Below, piece after piece: positions 36,688 through 48,138 of a stretch of 64,000 bases of DNA. Both the position numbers and the translations under genes were made by a program. Each line of letters starts with the position of its first letter. Within the stretch, counting starts at the first letter, position 1. A model generated the notes under the pieces. That model had not been told where the DNA came from, did no database searches, and was given only the letters and a program-made list of their open reading frames with translations. The stretch is from the NCBI GenBank assembly GCA_030077755.1, contig JAQJZZ010000004.1:1240001-1304000 (forward strand), given 5' to 3'. The stretch is from Filosporella fistucella (Eukaryota; Ascomycota; Leotiomycetes; Helotiales).

Positions 36688-37553
36688 CTATCCACGACCT
36701 CTTGAAAATCCTCTTGGAGCTCCTCTGCCTCTTGGCGCAAATCCGCTACCACCACCTCTTGAAAATCCACCGCTTCCACCGCGACCCCCTCTGCCTCCGG
36801 CACTGAAACCACCTCTTCCTCTTGGAGCTCCACGGGCACCTCCTCGTCCCCCACGCATTGGTCCACCGCGGCCACCTCTTGCACCTCCTGCTCGCTTAGG
36901 CTTTGGTGCTCCTGGAGGAGGCTTGGGTTTTGGTAGGAATTTCTCTAATGGAAGAAGTTTGTCGCCACCAATGTAGAATTTGTCGCCGGACTTGAATGAT
37001 GATGCTTGGATTCCCTCGTTTGGCTTGATCGTGAAATAAACTTGTGTGATGGGACCAAGAATTTCATCAACTTTGCCAATTTGCGTCTGAGGATGTTAGT
37101 ATGTAACTAAAATAATTGACCTCCCTCCAGAGCCTAGCAATGCAACAATTGACTTTCATGCAAAGTTCATTTAGGGAAAGGGTCTATTGATCACTCTGCG
37201 CACCTTATTTTGGAGATATATTGGGGCGTTAAAGTATGGTATCTTGGTATTGATTGACTCGCAGACAATCTCGGATTCGCAGCTGTGTAAGAAGCTTCCC
37301 ATCTCTACAAAGAAGGTTAGAATTGTGCAGACAATAACGATTCGCATTTATTATACCGTGTACAGCATCAGGAGGTCCATTATCCCTTTGTTGGAACCCA
37401 CCGCGGCCTAAATTGAGAGTCAGTGAAGATCTCATTTCGCAAACAATTCTTCGACCTACCTCCACGACCACCAAATCCACCGCCACCTCGTCCTCCACCT
37501 CCACCAAAATTCGCCCCCGTTCCGCGACCTCGTGGTGCTCCTCTGAAAGACAT
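36688..37553 (-). CDS. GAR1: H/ACA snoRNP subunit GAR1
   Basis: Exons complement(37460..37553, 37357..37407, 37204..37304, 36688..37086) give 214 aa. GAR1 is a core protein of H/ACA snoRNPs that guide rRNA pseudouridylation in the nucleolus. Gly/Arg-rich (GAR) regions bracket the core at both ends: [13 protein letters not shown] plus a Gly run, and a C-terminal stretch of GRGG repeats ending FSRGRG. The core begins [21 protein letters not shown] and continues [25 protein letters not shown] and [37 protein letters not shown]. The small 51-base exon 2 is fixed by restoring VHEMGSF. It is divergent from ThrRS over 209 bases. Confidence 0.95.
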
Positions 37554-37762
37554 TGTTGCGAAATTTGTATTGGATTGATACTTCGACTTCTCAGAAATTT
37601 TATGAAGCTCAATTTTCCTGGCGCTCGTGTGCCGCTAGCGGCCGCTTCAGACTCAGGAACACCAAACTCCAGCTATTACTCACCGACCCCTCGAGTCACA
37701 ATAAACAGTGCTCCCCCAGCTTTTCTGAGAGTACAACCTTAAAAATTGTTCAATATCTCATC
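37554..37762. promoter_or_regulatory. GAR1/ThrRS bidirectional promoter
   Basis: Only 209 bases separate the two start codons. Inside are a perfect 12-bp palindrome GCCGCTAGCGGC (37631-37642) overlapping a second one, AGCGGCCGCT (37637-37646), an A/T-rich GAAATTTTAT (37594-37603) resembling the yeast RRPE ribosome-biogenesis element, and GAGTCA (37693-37698). Confidence 0.6.
37693..37698 (-). promoter_or_regulatory. Candidate CPC1/Gcn4 element
   Basis: GAGTCA is the complement of TGACTC, the core of the Gcn4/CPC1 site, 65 bases upstream of the ThrRS start. A near match (AGACTCA, 37649-37655) lies beside it. Aminoacyl-tRNA synthetase genes are often under general amino acid control in fungi; use here is inference. 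Confidence 0.35.
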
Positions 37763-40182
37763 ATGGAGAAAGCACAGAAAGCAGTCGATTCTGTTGTTGA
37801 TGGCGTCAAGAAAGTAGCGATTGGTGAGAAAAAGGAAAAGGTCAAGAAACCCAAAGCTGGAGGGGTCAGTGGGGTAGAATCGGTAGGACAAATGTCTTCA
37901 ATACTCGCAACAGCAACTGATAATTTCACTAGGGCCCATTAGAACTCAGTCCACCTCCTCAATTCCTCGATGAACGCCTGAAATTGTTCGAGAAGCTGAA
38001 GGCAAAGTTCGACGCTGAGATTGCAGCCAAACCTAGGGAACCCATTACCATCACGCTCGGAGATGGCAAAATACTTTCTGGTACATCGTGGGAGACTACG
38101 CCCGCCGAAATCGCGAAGGGCATCTCTAACAGTCTTTTGAAGCGCACAGTTGTGGCTAAGTTGAATGGTGATCCTGAGCAGCTTTGGGATTTGGAGAGAC
38201 CATTGGAGGCAAGCTGCAAATTGGAACTGCTTTCATTCGACGATGAGCTAGGTAAAAAGGTCTTCTGGCACTCGAGTGCACATATATTGGGCGAGGCATC
38301 TGAGCGACGTTTTGGATGCAGTCTTTGTATCGGCCCGCCCATTGACAATGGTTTCTACTATGAGATGGCTCTCCCAGATGGTGCCCCTGTACAGCAGTCT
38401 GATTGGCAACCTCTGGAAGCATTGGTGTCCAAAATCGTGAAGGAAAAGCAACCATTTGAGCGACTTGTTCTCTCTAAGGAAGACTTGTTGACGATGTTCT
38501 CGTATAATAAGTACAAGCAACATATTATCAAGGACAAAATTAAGGACGGCGAGTTTACCACAGTCTATCGCAACGGACCCCTCATCGACCTGTGCCGTGG
38601 TCCTCACGTGCCAAACACTGGTAGAATTGAGACGTTCGCAATCATGAAGAACTCGGCATCTTATTTCTTAGGGAATAAAGATAACGATTCGCTCCAACGT
38701 ATCTACGGTGTATCCTTTCCAGACAAGAAACAAATGGCCGAGCACAAAAAGTTCCTTGAGGAAGCTGCAAAGCGAGATCACAGAAAGATTGGCCGGGACC
38801 AAGAACTCTTTTTCTTCCACGAACTTTCCCCTGGCTCAGCCATGTGGCTTCCTCATGGTACCCGAATCTATAACACTATTATGGCCTTTCTCCGAGAGCA
38901 ATACTGGAAGCGCGGCTACAACGAGGTTATCTCCCCCAACATGTATAATGCTGAATTGTGGAAAACCTCGGGTCATTGGGATTACTACAAAGATGACATG
39001 TTTACTTTTGGGGTTGAGAAGGATACATTTGCTCTAAAGCCTATGAACTGCCCGGGCCATTGTCTCATGTTTGACCACCGAGAGAGAAGCCACCGAGAGC
39101 TACCATGGAGAGTTGCAGATTTCGGAGTTCTACATCGAAATGAAGCATCAGGTGCTCTGTCGGGATTGACACGAGTGAGAAGATTTCAGCAAGATGATGC
39201 TCATATTTTCTGTCGCGAAGATCAAATAAAGGATGAAATCACTGATCTATTTGATTTTCTCAAAGCTGTCTATGGACTGCTTGGCTTCACGTTCAAGATG
39301 AAGCTTTCTACCCGGCCAGAAAAATTCATGGGCAAGCGCGAGACATGGGATATGGCCGAGAGTAAGCTTCGATCCGCTCTGGACGAATTTACAAAAGGAG
39401 GATGGGAACTCAATGAAGGAGACGGTGCATTTTATGGACCAAAAATTGACATCACCATTTCCGATTGCTTGAATCGGGAGTGGCAGTGTGCGACCATTCA
39501 GCTTGATTTCCAACTCCCTCAAAATTTCGGACTCGAGTACATGACCAGCAGCATGCCAGTCAAGAGTGAGAAGGAGGATGCACCACCTGCCAAAAAGGTG
39601 GATGCTCCGCCTGCTATTCCAGGAGCAGCGAAGGAGAGGGTCATTAAACCTCTCACACCTGGCTGCGCTCGTCCTGTCATGATTCACCGTGCTATTGCGG
39701 GCAGTATCGAGCGCTTCACAGCCATTCTCACGGAGCACTTTGCTGGAAAATGGCCATTTTGGCTCAGTCCTCGACAAATCCTCGTCATTCCAGTTGGTGC
39801 TGGCTTTTTTGATTATGCACAGGAGGTGCAAACCATTTTCAAAGCAGAGCAAATGTATGTTGATGTTGACCTTAGCGGTAACACTCTACAAAAGAAGATC
39901 CGTACAGGGCAACTTGCACAATACAACTTTATCTTTGGTATGTACAACATGAAATGGTGTATTTGCAGATACTGATTTGATGTAGTGGTCGGCGATCAAG
40001 AAATGAAGGGGAGAGAGGTCAACGTACGCAATCGTGACGATACATCAAGTCAAGATCGTGGAAAGCCAGTTCCATTGACCGAGGCAATCACGAAGCTTAA
40101 GGCGCTGCGGGATGAACGACGATCTGATAATCCTTTCCCGGGCGATGCAAAGGTAGAGAAGGATGTCGCAGCCAAGGCATGA
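37763..40182 (+). CDS. THS1: Threonyl-tRNA synthetase, cytosolic
   Basis: Exons 37763..37864, 37933..39937 and 39986..40182 give 767 aa. The enzyme charges tRNA-Thr. A short lysine-rich extension precedes the TGS domain ([21 protein letters not shown]). The second additional (editing) domain shows [16 protein letters not shown] and the later [10 protein letters not shown]. The class II catalytic core has motif 1 ([28 protein letters not shown], split here as two landmarks), the zinc/ATP-site MNCPGHC, motif 2 ([22 protein letters not shown]) and motif 3 ([11 protein letters not shown]). The anticodon-binding domain ends in the small third exon ([19 protein letters not shown]). A 20-residue acidic/basic insertion ([17 protein letters not shown]) lies before motif 3. 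Intron 1 has three in-frame candidate donors (37865, 37874, 37883). Confidence 0.96.
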
Positions 40183-42144
40183 AAAAATCGACAGAAGATT
40201 TATGTTCGGGTTTGAATGATTGGGGGAGGCAATGTACTTGCATAAAAAGTTGAGACAAGCATTTAGATACCAGACTTGCTTGTAAAGCAGAGGAATTTTG
40301 CTCCCAGCTGGTCATGAACAGATGAATTATAAGATGAATATGAACATGGACATCCCTAGATCTTGTAGACATTACAAAAACGTGACCGCCAGTCAATGGA
40401 CAGTCGAGATAGGTAAACTTCAGCCCCAAGTTTGTGGATGTAACAGATGCTTCAGGGCGCTGCTTCTCCTCTCAAAAGTTCTTGGCTCGCTTCCTAGCCT
40501 TGATCTCGCGAAATATTTGAAGTTTCGCAAGATTTGGCTCTTCTCTTTTGGATATTGCCTGACTACTAACTAATTGACCTTGGCCTGTATCGGGAGATCT
40601 GCAATAGTCTAAATATCTTAGGCTACGTAATTCAACCCTCTTTTCCACTCCCGAGCTTCCGATATGCAGAGTCACTACTCCATTGAGATTGTGTGGGGAG
40701 CTCTAGCACTAGAGGACCATCTGGAAAATTAAATGATAACAGCTCTGGTCTTTGCCTTGCTCAGCTTAGTATGTCGGCGTTGCCGTTACACAGGTTACAG
40801 GTGATGATGATGGGCAAACACTACTACCAAGAGTAGGCACGGATATGCGGATGGCCTATAGGTGCTGAGGTGGGAGGGTGGCCGAGCCGAAAAGGTCTTT
40901 ACTTCTTGTTTGTCCAACACAAGAGTCAAGATATATACAAATATGGAATGCCTACTCCGATGCTCCTGATGAGGGCGATCGTAAAGTCGGACCACGATTA
41001 TTCGATTCCTGCAACATAGGTTTAGCCAGTTATTAAGTGGCGTTGTTTAAATGGGAATGCTGAGGTGGATTCACCAAACTGAGCTACTCTATACCATGAT
41101 TTCAAATGGCGGGTGGTGGTCAAGTAGAGGACATGGTACTGTACTGTAGTGGCATGTCACTAAACAACGACTCACTAGGAGAATGATGATGTGGGAGGTG
41201 AGTAGGACACATTGAACGTGCGCGCAAACAAAGCCAACAGCAACGACATGCCATACTGATGAATAACCAGTACAGCTTCATATTGCCCCGGACAGTACCA
41301 GAAACAGGAAGAGTTTGTGTTCATTATTGGTGGTACAAGTATATAGAAGTATCTTAGATGCCTAGGTGGGTAGGTAGGTACCTTAGGTAAGATCTTACTC
41401 GTCTCGTTACGATACAACAACGGAATAATCAAACAACCTAAATGATATGAGAATTAATTATTCTCCCCAATAATGTGCTTGAATACCAACTTCAAGCACG
41501 GCATCCGATTAGCCTTCTGCAGTACAATCACACTTGTACCCAATCTAGTCCAGCGCGGCGGTAGGTACTGTACTACCTCAATTCCTTGGTCTTGGTGTTG
41601 CTCTCTTTTGCCATGTGAGGTGGCTTCGCACTGCGTCATCGACCCCATCCATTTCCTCTCCCTCTCGCTCTCCATTTCTCTACCTGCCTGTGATCTCGTG
41701 CTACAGAGAGTCGACTGTTTGTTGCCAGCTACCTACCTTAAGGTATCATACCTACCTAACATCTTCCGCTGCCTGCCTTCTTTTGACCTTCAAACATACT
41801 ATACTCTCATACACGACCGCGACTGAAAATCCACCATCGCCATTACCACTGCACATCCTCATTTCCTCACTCTAGCTTCCGGAGAGTACCTATTGTACCT
41901 GTACCTACAACTTCCACGCAAGAATCTTGCCTCCGCGAGATATCCATTTCGACTCCCGCTGGTTCCCTCATCCTAACCCCAAACACAAATCTGGTTGCGC
42001 CATACAGCCCAGAATCCACAGTGGGACTCGAATTTGGCTTTGTGGTGTCAAATTGCTTCTCCCAGAGTCGTCTAACGAGTTGAAACCACCATTAGTTCGG
42101 CGCCTTCCTTACACCAAGACACTACGTCAGAGATCCTCATAACC
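40183..42144. other. Intergenic 2.0 kb before the SLM1-type gene
   Basis: No gene recognised. It holds decamer ACTGTACTGT at 41138-41147 and a partial copy at 41567-41574, TACCT/AGGTA words at about 41360-41395 and 41735-41760, and a C/T-rich, probably transcribed leader from about 41640 to 42144. Confidence 0.45.
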
Positions 42145-44989
42145 ATGGCCGCCGTCAATCCAAATTCCGCTGCTGTACCTCCTCCTTCTCAAGTACATGT
42201 TGATCGAGGATACGGAGCAAGTAGTTCTTCACGCCCATTCCTGACACCATCCACTGTAGCAACAGACTTTGGGTCAACACCAGCACAACCCTCAGACAAT
42301 TCGCCATTATCGCAATCAGCATCCCAGCAGAACTACGGGAGATTCAACGAGGAGTGGGACGCAAGTCAACGTGGCAGCTCTATCATTGACGGCCCAATGC
42401 AGCGCTCAAATTCAGTAATGTCGCAGGGCGACACACTCATCCCGTCGCGGGGTGGAACCTTGAAGAAGAAGGCCTCCATCAGGAGAACTGGCTCTCTGAA
42501 AAGAAGTTCCAGTCGCCGGAGCTCAAGAGCTGGTAGCGTTCGAAGTCTGGTCCTCCAACCTGGGGCGGAAGTTGACGAAGCACACAGTGCATTCTTCTCC
42601 CCCGTCCCTACAACTGGTAATCCTACAGAAATTCTTGCGAACAGGTTTCAAGGTAAGGTCGATTTTCCTGCACCGAGTTTACGGCTAATGTTTATGTCTT
42701 ACTGCAGCATGGCGCAAAGTTCTGAAGGATCTCATCACCTACTTCCGTGAGATTCAAGCTAGCTACGATCACAAAGCAAAGAACATCTTGAAAATTTCGA
42801 ATGTGCTCAATAATACAAGCTCCCCTACGGTTTTCCTGCAGTCTGGCGGCATCGATGATGCAGTACATGTCCTCAGAAGCTACCATAAATCCTCCATCGC
42901 GGAAGCAAACAAGTCCAAGGATATTGAGAATGATGTTATTCTTGCTCTCGTAGGTTTGAGAAGTGATCTTCAGCAGAAGATTAAAGAGATCAAGAATCTC
43001 TCTGGAGATTTTAAGAATTCTGTCGACAAAGAGATGGAGAGTACTAGGAGGGCTGTGAATGAACTCCAAGATGGGCTAGGGCAATCCGATGTTGATCCTG
43101 CGCAAACGACGGGGAAGAAAGACCCATACCTTCTCAAGCTTGCTGCTGACCGTCAGATTGAGAGGCAGATTGATGAAGAGAATTATTTGCACCAGGTATA
43201 CTTCCTTTCCTCACTGAGACGGCAATACATGTTAACCAGTATAGGCATATCTTAATCTTGAGGCTTCTGGAAGAGAACTAGAAGCCATCGTTGTTGGAGA
43301 GATTCAAAAGTCGTATAATGCATATGCTGGCATCCTCAAGCGTGAGGCAGATTCGGCATACTCTACTGTGGACGAGCTTCGTAATGGACCAATCACGATG
43401 CCAAAGGATCATGAATGGAACAATTTCGTTCAAAATGACGAGCATTTTGTTGATCCCAATATTCCAGTCCGAGAAGCGCAGAACATTCATTATCCTGGGA
43501 GAGATAACGAGCTGGCTCAAGAAGTCCGTGCTGGCCTGCTGGAGCGCAAGTCTAAGTATCTCAAGAGTTATACTGCTGGATGGTAACTATTTTCATATTT
43601 CTTCCCCGGATGTATTGCGTTAACTAACACCTTTCCTCAGGTATGTTCTTTCCCCTACTCATCTCCATGAGTTTAAGTCAGCCGATAAGACCCAAGCCCC
43701 GATCATGTCGCTATATCTTCCGGAGCAAAAGCTTGGCTCGCACTCTACGGAGGGTTCTTCGTCGAATAAATTCATCCTCAAAGGTCGCCAGACTGGTTCC
43801 ATGCACCGTGGTCATTCTTGGGTCTTTAGGGCGGAGTCTTACGAAACTATGCAAGCATGGGTGAGTGAATAATTTTTCTGTTTCTGTCTTCTGTGACTAG
43901 AAAACTTAGTACAGATCTCCAACAGTACAGACCATTATTTGCATTTGGCCTTTTTAGCTAACATGATAACAGTATGAAGATATTAAAATCCTCACGGAGA
44001 AGAGCCCACAGGAGCGCAATGCGTTTGTGCGTCAGCACGCAAGAAGTGTCAGCGGGACATCGCAAAGAGCAGGATCCATCAGCAGTGACGGTATCATGGA
44101 TGAGGATGATGAGGAGCCCTATTCGGCCAATAATTCAGGAGTCGTAGTTCCGGGACCGAAGCAAGAGTTGCGAAGGCCCGCTCCAGGTGGGCGATTCCCA
44201 AGTGACTTAGATGTCAAGTCGTTGTCGCAGCGTGGCTTACAGGCTCCTCTCTCTCCGTCTAGTGGAAGTTCCGGTTACGGCGATGTCCAAGATCGAAATG
44301 TAGCTGCAGCAAGCGGTCTTCCAGGTTCCGGAATAGGCCAGCACTACGGCGACGATGCGGCAAGCTCCCCAACACATGCAGCGTTGGTCAATCAACAAGC
44401 TAGTGAAGATGGAATCAACCCTTACACAAACAAACCTATTACTCGCATTGAAAACCACCCTCAATCCGGTAATGCTGGGACCGCCGCAGGGCTAGGCGGT
44501 GTTGCACTTGGAGCTACTGGGGCTAAAGCCTATCGATATTATGAGGAGGACCATGATGCAGAATATCGAAAACAGCAAGAAGAGCAGGCTGCACAGGAGG
44601 CTTCAATAATGGCTGCCCCCGACACTTATGAGCAGGAATCTGAACAGCTAGCTGCTCGAGAAGCGGCCTTGATTTCTGCGCCTGACGAGTCGCTGACCGA
44701 TTCGAACCCCCAATTCATGGCTGGTGGGTGCAGCCAAGGTGATATTAGTATTGCTGGATTTGGTATCTCTGGGCTCTCGCGTGGAGGAGAGTCGGGTACC
44801 AAGGAAGCTCAGGTCGGAACCAACCCCATCGAAGATGTGTTAAAACCTTTGACCGAGGATATTCGCCCGTCATTGGCTGCTGGTCAAAATCATCAGAGTG
44901 TACAGAGCATTTCTCAATTACATGTCCCAGGCGAATATCCTCGGGACACCACAAAGCCAAATCAGGCACCGGGCACTTCTATGGTTTAG
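42145..44989 (+). CDS. SLM1: SLM1/SLM2-type F-BAR and PH domain protein
   Basis: Exons 42145..42652, 42708..43195, 43245..43582, 43641..43860 and 43973..44989 give 856 aa. After a Ser-rich N-terminus (RRTGSLKRSSSRRSSRAGSVRS, a likely AGC-kinase target region) comes an F-BAR-like helical domain starting AWRKVLKDLITYFREIQASY, with long helices (EENYLHQ joined to AYLNLEASGRELEAIVVGEIQKSY). The PH domain begins EVRAGLLERKSKYLKSYTAGWYVLS and ends HSWVFRAESYETMQAWYEDIKIL, with three introns through it. The C-terminal 320 residues are disordered and include an alanine/glutamate-rich helix (EEQAAQEASIM) and INPYTNKPI. In yeast Slm1/2 bind PI(4,5)P2 at eisosomes and activate TORC2 signalling. The role here is by homology. 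Confidence 0.9.
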
Positions 44990-45393
44990 AAATCCACTGT
45001 AGAGAAATATTCATGTACTACTAGGCAGGCCTTATCAGGTATGTGGAAGGCCAAGAGGTGAATGGCTGGGGAGTCTTCGGTGCTTGGGATCGATCGTTTA
45101 CATATAGCATGAGATTCTTAATCTATGATACTTGAAGCAAATCTGAAATGAAACATTATCGATGAACTTGAAGTACTGCTTTCCTGCCAACAAATTCCCG
45201 AGTGAAGGAGAAAAGACCCCAGAAAAGGCTTCCCCGATGTATTATTAGACCTTGTTTTACTTAGGATTGATTCACCGTATTCTTGCCCACTAGTTTAGGG
45301 CAACTGTGATAGAGTGGAAGTGGTTTTCCGAGACGGCTTGGAGAGACATGCGCTAGCATAGGGGCTTTTCGAGAGAAGTATATCATTAGCATC
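44990..45393. other. Convergent intergenic 404 bases
   Basis: 3' ends of the SLM1-type and HAD genes; no other feature seen. Confidence 0.4.
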
Positions 45394-46404
45394 TCAAGAC
45401 ATCAATATTTCCCCGCAGGAGTGTTCCTGCCACTTCGCAATCTCTCGGACAGCTTCTTCAACATCATGGACTACGATAGTCGGCCCACCACTTGCAAGTG
45501 TTCCTAGCTGATCATTCCATCCACCATTCCCACCGTGACCTCCAGCTCTATCTACCCATGCAGCCTGAATACCAGCGGCTCTTGCACCTACTACATCGAA
45601 CGGATTACCGCTTACAAGCCATATACTCGCCATATCTTCTTTCCTTGTCGATTTTCCCACTTTCTTGGCTAGATATTGGTACACCCTTGGATCAGGCTTG
45701 AAGACCTCTATTTCTTGCACTGTGATGAGACCTTTGAATACTGAGGCATGAGGTGCCAGAGAAGGCGATTTCGTAACTGAGGAGGTCACCATGGCGTCTG
45801 AGCCATTAGAGAACACGTATGCCTCGAGTGAAGGCTCGGATGAAATCGCCTTGAGGGCAGGAGCTACATCTGGGAACGTGCTTAGGTTGTCATAGGCTTT
45901 CATCAGAGTGGTTATTTGTGTATCTGATAGTGAGACGGAGGACTCGGACAGGGCGTGCATGAGTGAGGCTCTGGTTATGTCTGAGAAGGGTTTGTAGAGA
46001 CCTGTGAGAATGAGATGAGATGAGTGGACAGGAGTTCACAAAGTTTACTCATGCTGTTCATTCGCCATGTGTACCTATATGATGTTAGCATCAGGCCAGC
46101 GTGTTTCACAGAGCCCGTCACAATCAACATATTCTAGCACAAGTAGGACATTTCTCAATACGAAAGCAGGCCGGGCGGTGTGTAAGAGAAACGAATCTCG
46201 GCAAGTAACTCACTCCAGTTGAAACCTGTCCTTGTTAACTTTGTTCTGTTACATGTAGTATGATCCAGACCTTCGCCATAATGCTGCGATAGATTGTGCT
46301 TTCTCATCTCCAAAATGAGTAGCAAGCTCTTTAGCAATACTCTCCGTCGAGAGGAGGGTACCGTACAAGTCAAAGGCAATTATGGTCTTACTTCCTGAAG
46401 ACAT
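45394..46404 (-). CDS. HAD-superfamily hydrolase, L-2-haloacid dehalogenase type
   Basis: Exons complement(46271..46404, 46214..46225, 46049..46074, 45394..46001) give 259 aa. The nucleophile Asp is residue 12 in AFDLYGTLLS. Motif II is VFSNGSDAMV, the conserved Lys is in VFKPDPRVYQYLAKK, and motif IV is SGNPFDVVGARAAGIQAAWVDR. All four HAD motifs are present. Exons 2 and 3 are only 12 and 26 bases. They restore LWRRFQLEYTWRMNSM, matching the family signature WRxxQLEYTW, which could not be read otherwise. Family members hydrolyse carbon-halogen bonds of short 2-halo acids, but fungal copies may be general phosphatases; the substrate is unknown. It runs tail to tail with the SLM1-type gene. 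Confidence 0.92.
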
Positions 46405-47012
46405 ATTGTACTCCTACGTGGTAGCCACGAAAGAATGAAGACTGTTGAAAGTATGTCCAGCAGTCCGCATTGTTTATTTGGAAGGTGGGGTTGTCTATGA
46501 CGCACGCGGGGTACAGTAGTCTGCTTGCTTATTCTCGGTTCGGCGTGGGCCAAATTTCTATAGCGTTCTTCTTGCCGGTGACTGCTACTTGGTGTCCAGT
46601 TCGAAAGTTCTTGCAATGTGTATATGTGTATATCTACTTACACGTTTGGTCATGGTTATAAGATGAACTAGCATACATATGCCCCTGGGAACCATTCACT
46701 AGTCGTCGCGTGTTGCAACTTGCATGAACCTTTCTTAAATATTTTATCTATCACTCTCATATCGTCTCAACGCTCATCCTTTGAAGCTCTGAGTTCAAAA
46801 TTCCACAATTCAAATTCCTGTTTGAGGGGTCTATACTCGTCTAAACCTTTCTGGTACCTTTCCACCATTCTCACCCGGTTGACGCTTCATTAACGTATGT
46901 TCCAAAACTCTACGCTGACACCTTCACGCAGTAGGGAGACTTTTATATGCCTATTGGATGAAGTAGAACTACACAAATCCACGTATTTGCATCTGAAAAT
47001 AGCACATTGAAG
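46405..47012. promoter_or_regulatory. HAD/HNH divergent intergenic region
   Basis: 608 bases between divergent starts. There is no ORF worth calling; AT-rich sequence occupies about 46600-46780. Confidence 0.4.
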
Positions 47013-47920
47013 ATGGACACAAATTTCCAGATTTTCCGAGAATGTCTCTCCACACCACTCATTGGAAATTCGGCGTCTCAGCCAGTCAAAAAAGCCCGTC
47101 GAGCGCATGCAGGACGCAAGGCAGCTATCAAACCCGTGCAAAGTGCATCTGTAGATGTAAATGATGCAGCTGAGTTAGGAGAATTCATTGACGTAAGTTG
47201 TTCTTCTCCCCATTTTGACTCGGCCTCAACATGAGTTAGTATGTCGCCAGCGAAATCTTCAACAATTTCCCACCAGAGCTTCGTTCCATGACCTATTCAA
47301 TCTGGCTCAATACACCCACTCTTCAAGCAATCTACACACACCCAATCTCCGAATCCCTAGCAAACAATGTGTTGGATTCGTTGCCTGCATCAGTAACGGA
47401 CACTCTGACGACGTATCATTTCCTCCCCCCAGCAACAAGCACTACCGAATTCCTAACGCCTGTACTATCTACGTTCATTAATACAGTACTTAATCCTCCA
47501 CCTCTGCCATCTATGACCAAAGATCAAGCAACAGAGTGTGAAATATGTGCTCGATCTTGGATACCGTTAACGTATCATCATCTAATACCCAGAGGTGTCC
47601 ACGAGAAGGTTCTGAAGCGGGGATGGCATACCGAGGATCAGGGTAAGCTTAACTGCCCTATACTTACCCAATGACGATCGCCTCTCAAGACACTTATGGA
47701 GCTTATAGCCCCGATTGACTCTCCTAGTGTTTCACTCCACTAACTTGTACAAGTGAACAATGTGGCATGGCTATGTAGAGCTTGTCATAGCTTCGTGCAT
47801 CGTATTGCAAGTCTCGAGGAGTTGGCAAAAGATTGGTACACGGTTGAAAAGTTATTGGAAAGAGAGGACGTGAGGAAGTTTGGAGAGTGGGTAGGAAAGA
47901 TTAGATGGAAGGCACAATGA
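47013..47920 (+). CDS. Uncharacterised HNH-domain protein
   Basis: Exons 47013..47192, 47240..47642 and 47754..47920 give 249 aa. The N-terminal 60 residues contain a basic stretch (KKARRAHAGRKAAIK) that could be a nuclear signal. A conserved helical middle (YVASEIFNNFPPELRSMTYSIW) precedes an HNH-type motif: CEICARSW, the His pair in LTYHHLIPRGVHEKVLKR, and across the second intron WLCRACHSFVHR. Two CxxC pairs would hold zinc and the His-His would be the metal-binding or catalytic core. HNH folds are usually DNA nucleases, but activity here is unproven. A positively charged C-terminus follows. Homologues appear in other ascomycetes by my recollection, without a named function. The second intron uses a TACAAG acceptor. 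Confidence 0.78.
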
Positions 47921-48138
47921 GCTTTTGGTGGTAATCCCGACCAAGAAACCAGTGGCATAATACGATGATTCATGGCACGTTGAAGTTGTGCTCTGCATTT
48001 GTGTTAAACTAACAAGTGACCCTTTCTACTCCGTGATATCATCTAGATGACTGCGTTGAAGTAGCCAAAACCCCCGACCCATGCATTTTCTTTTTGTTGA
48101 AGAACTCCAGAACACCAAGTGAAACCAAAAGTACTGAA

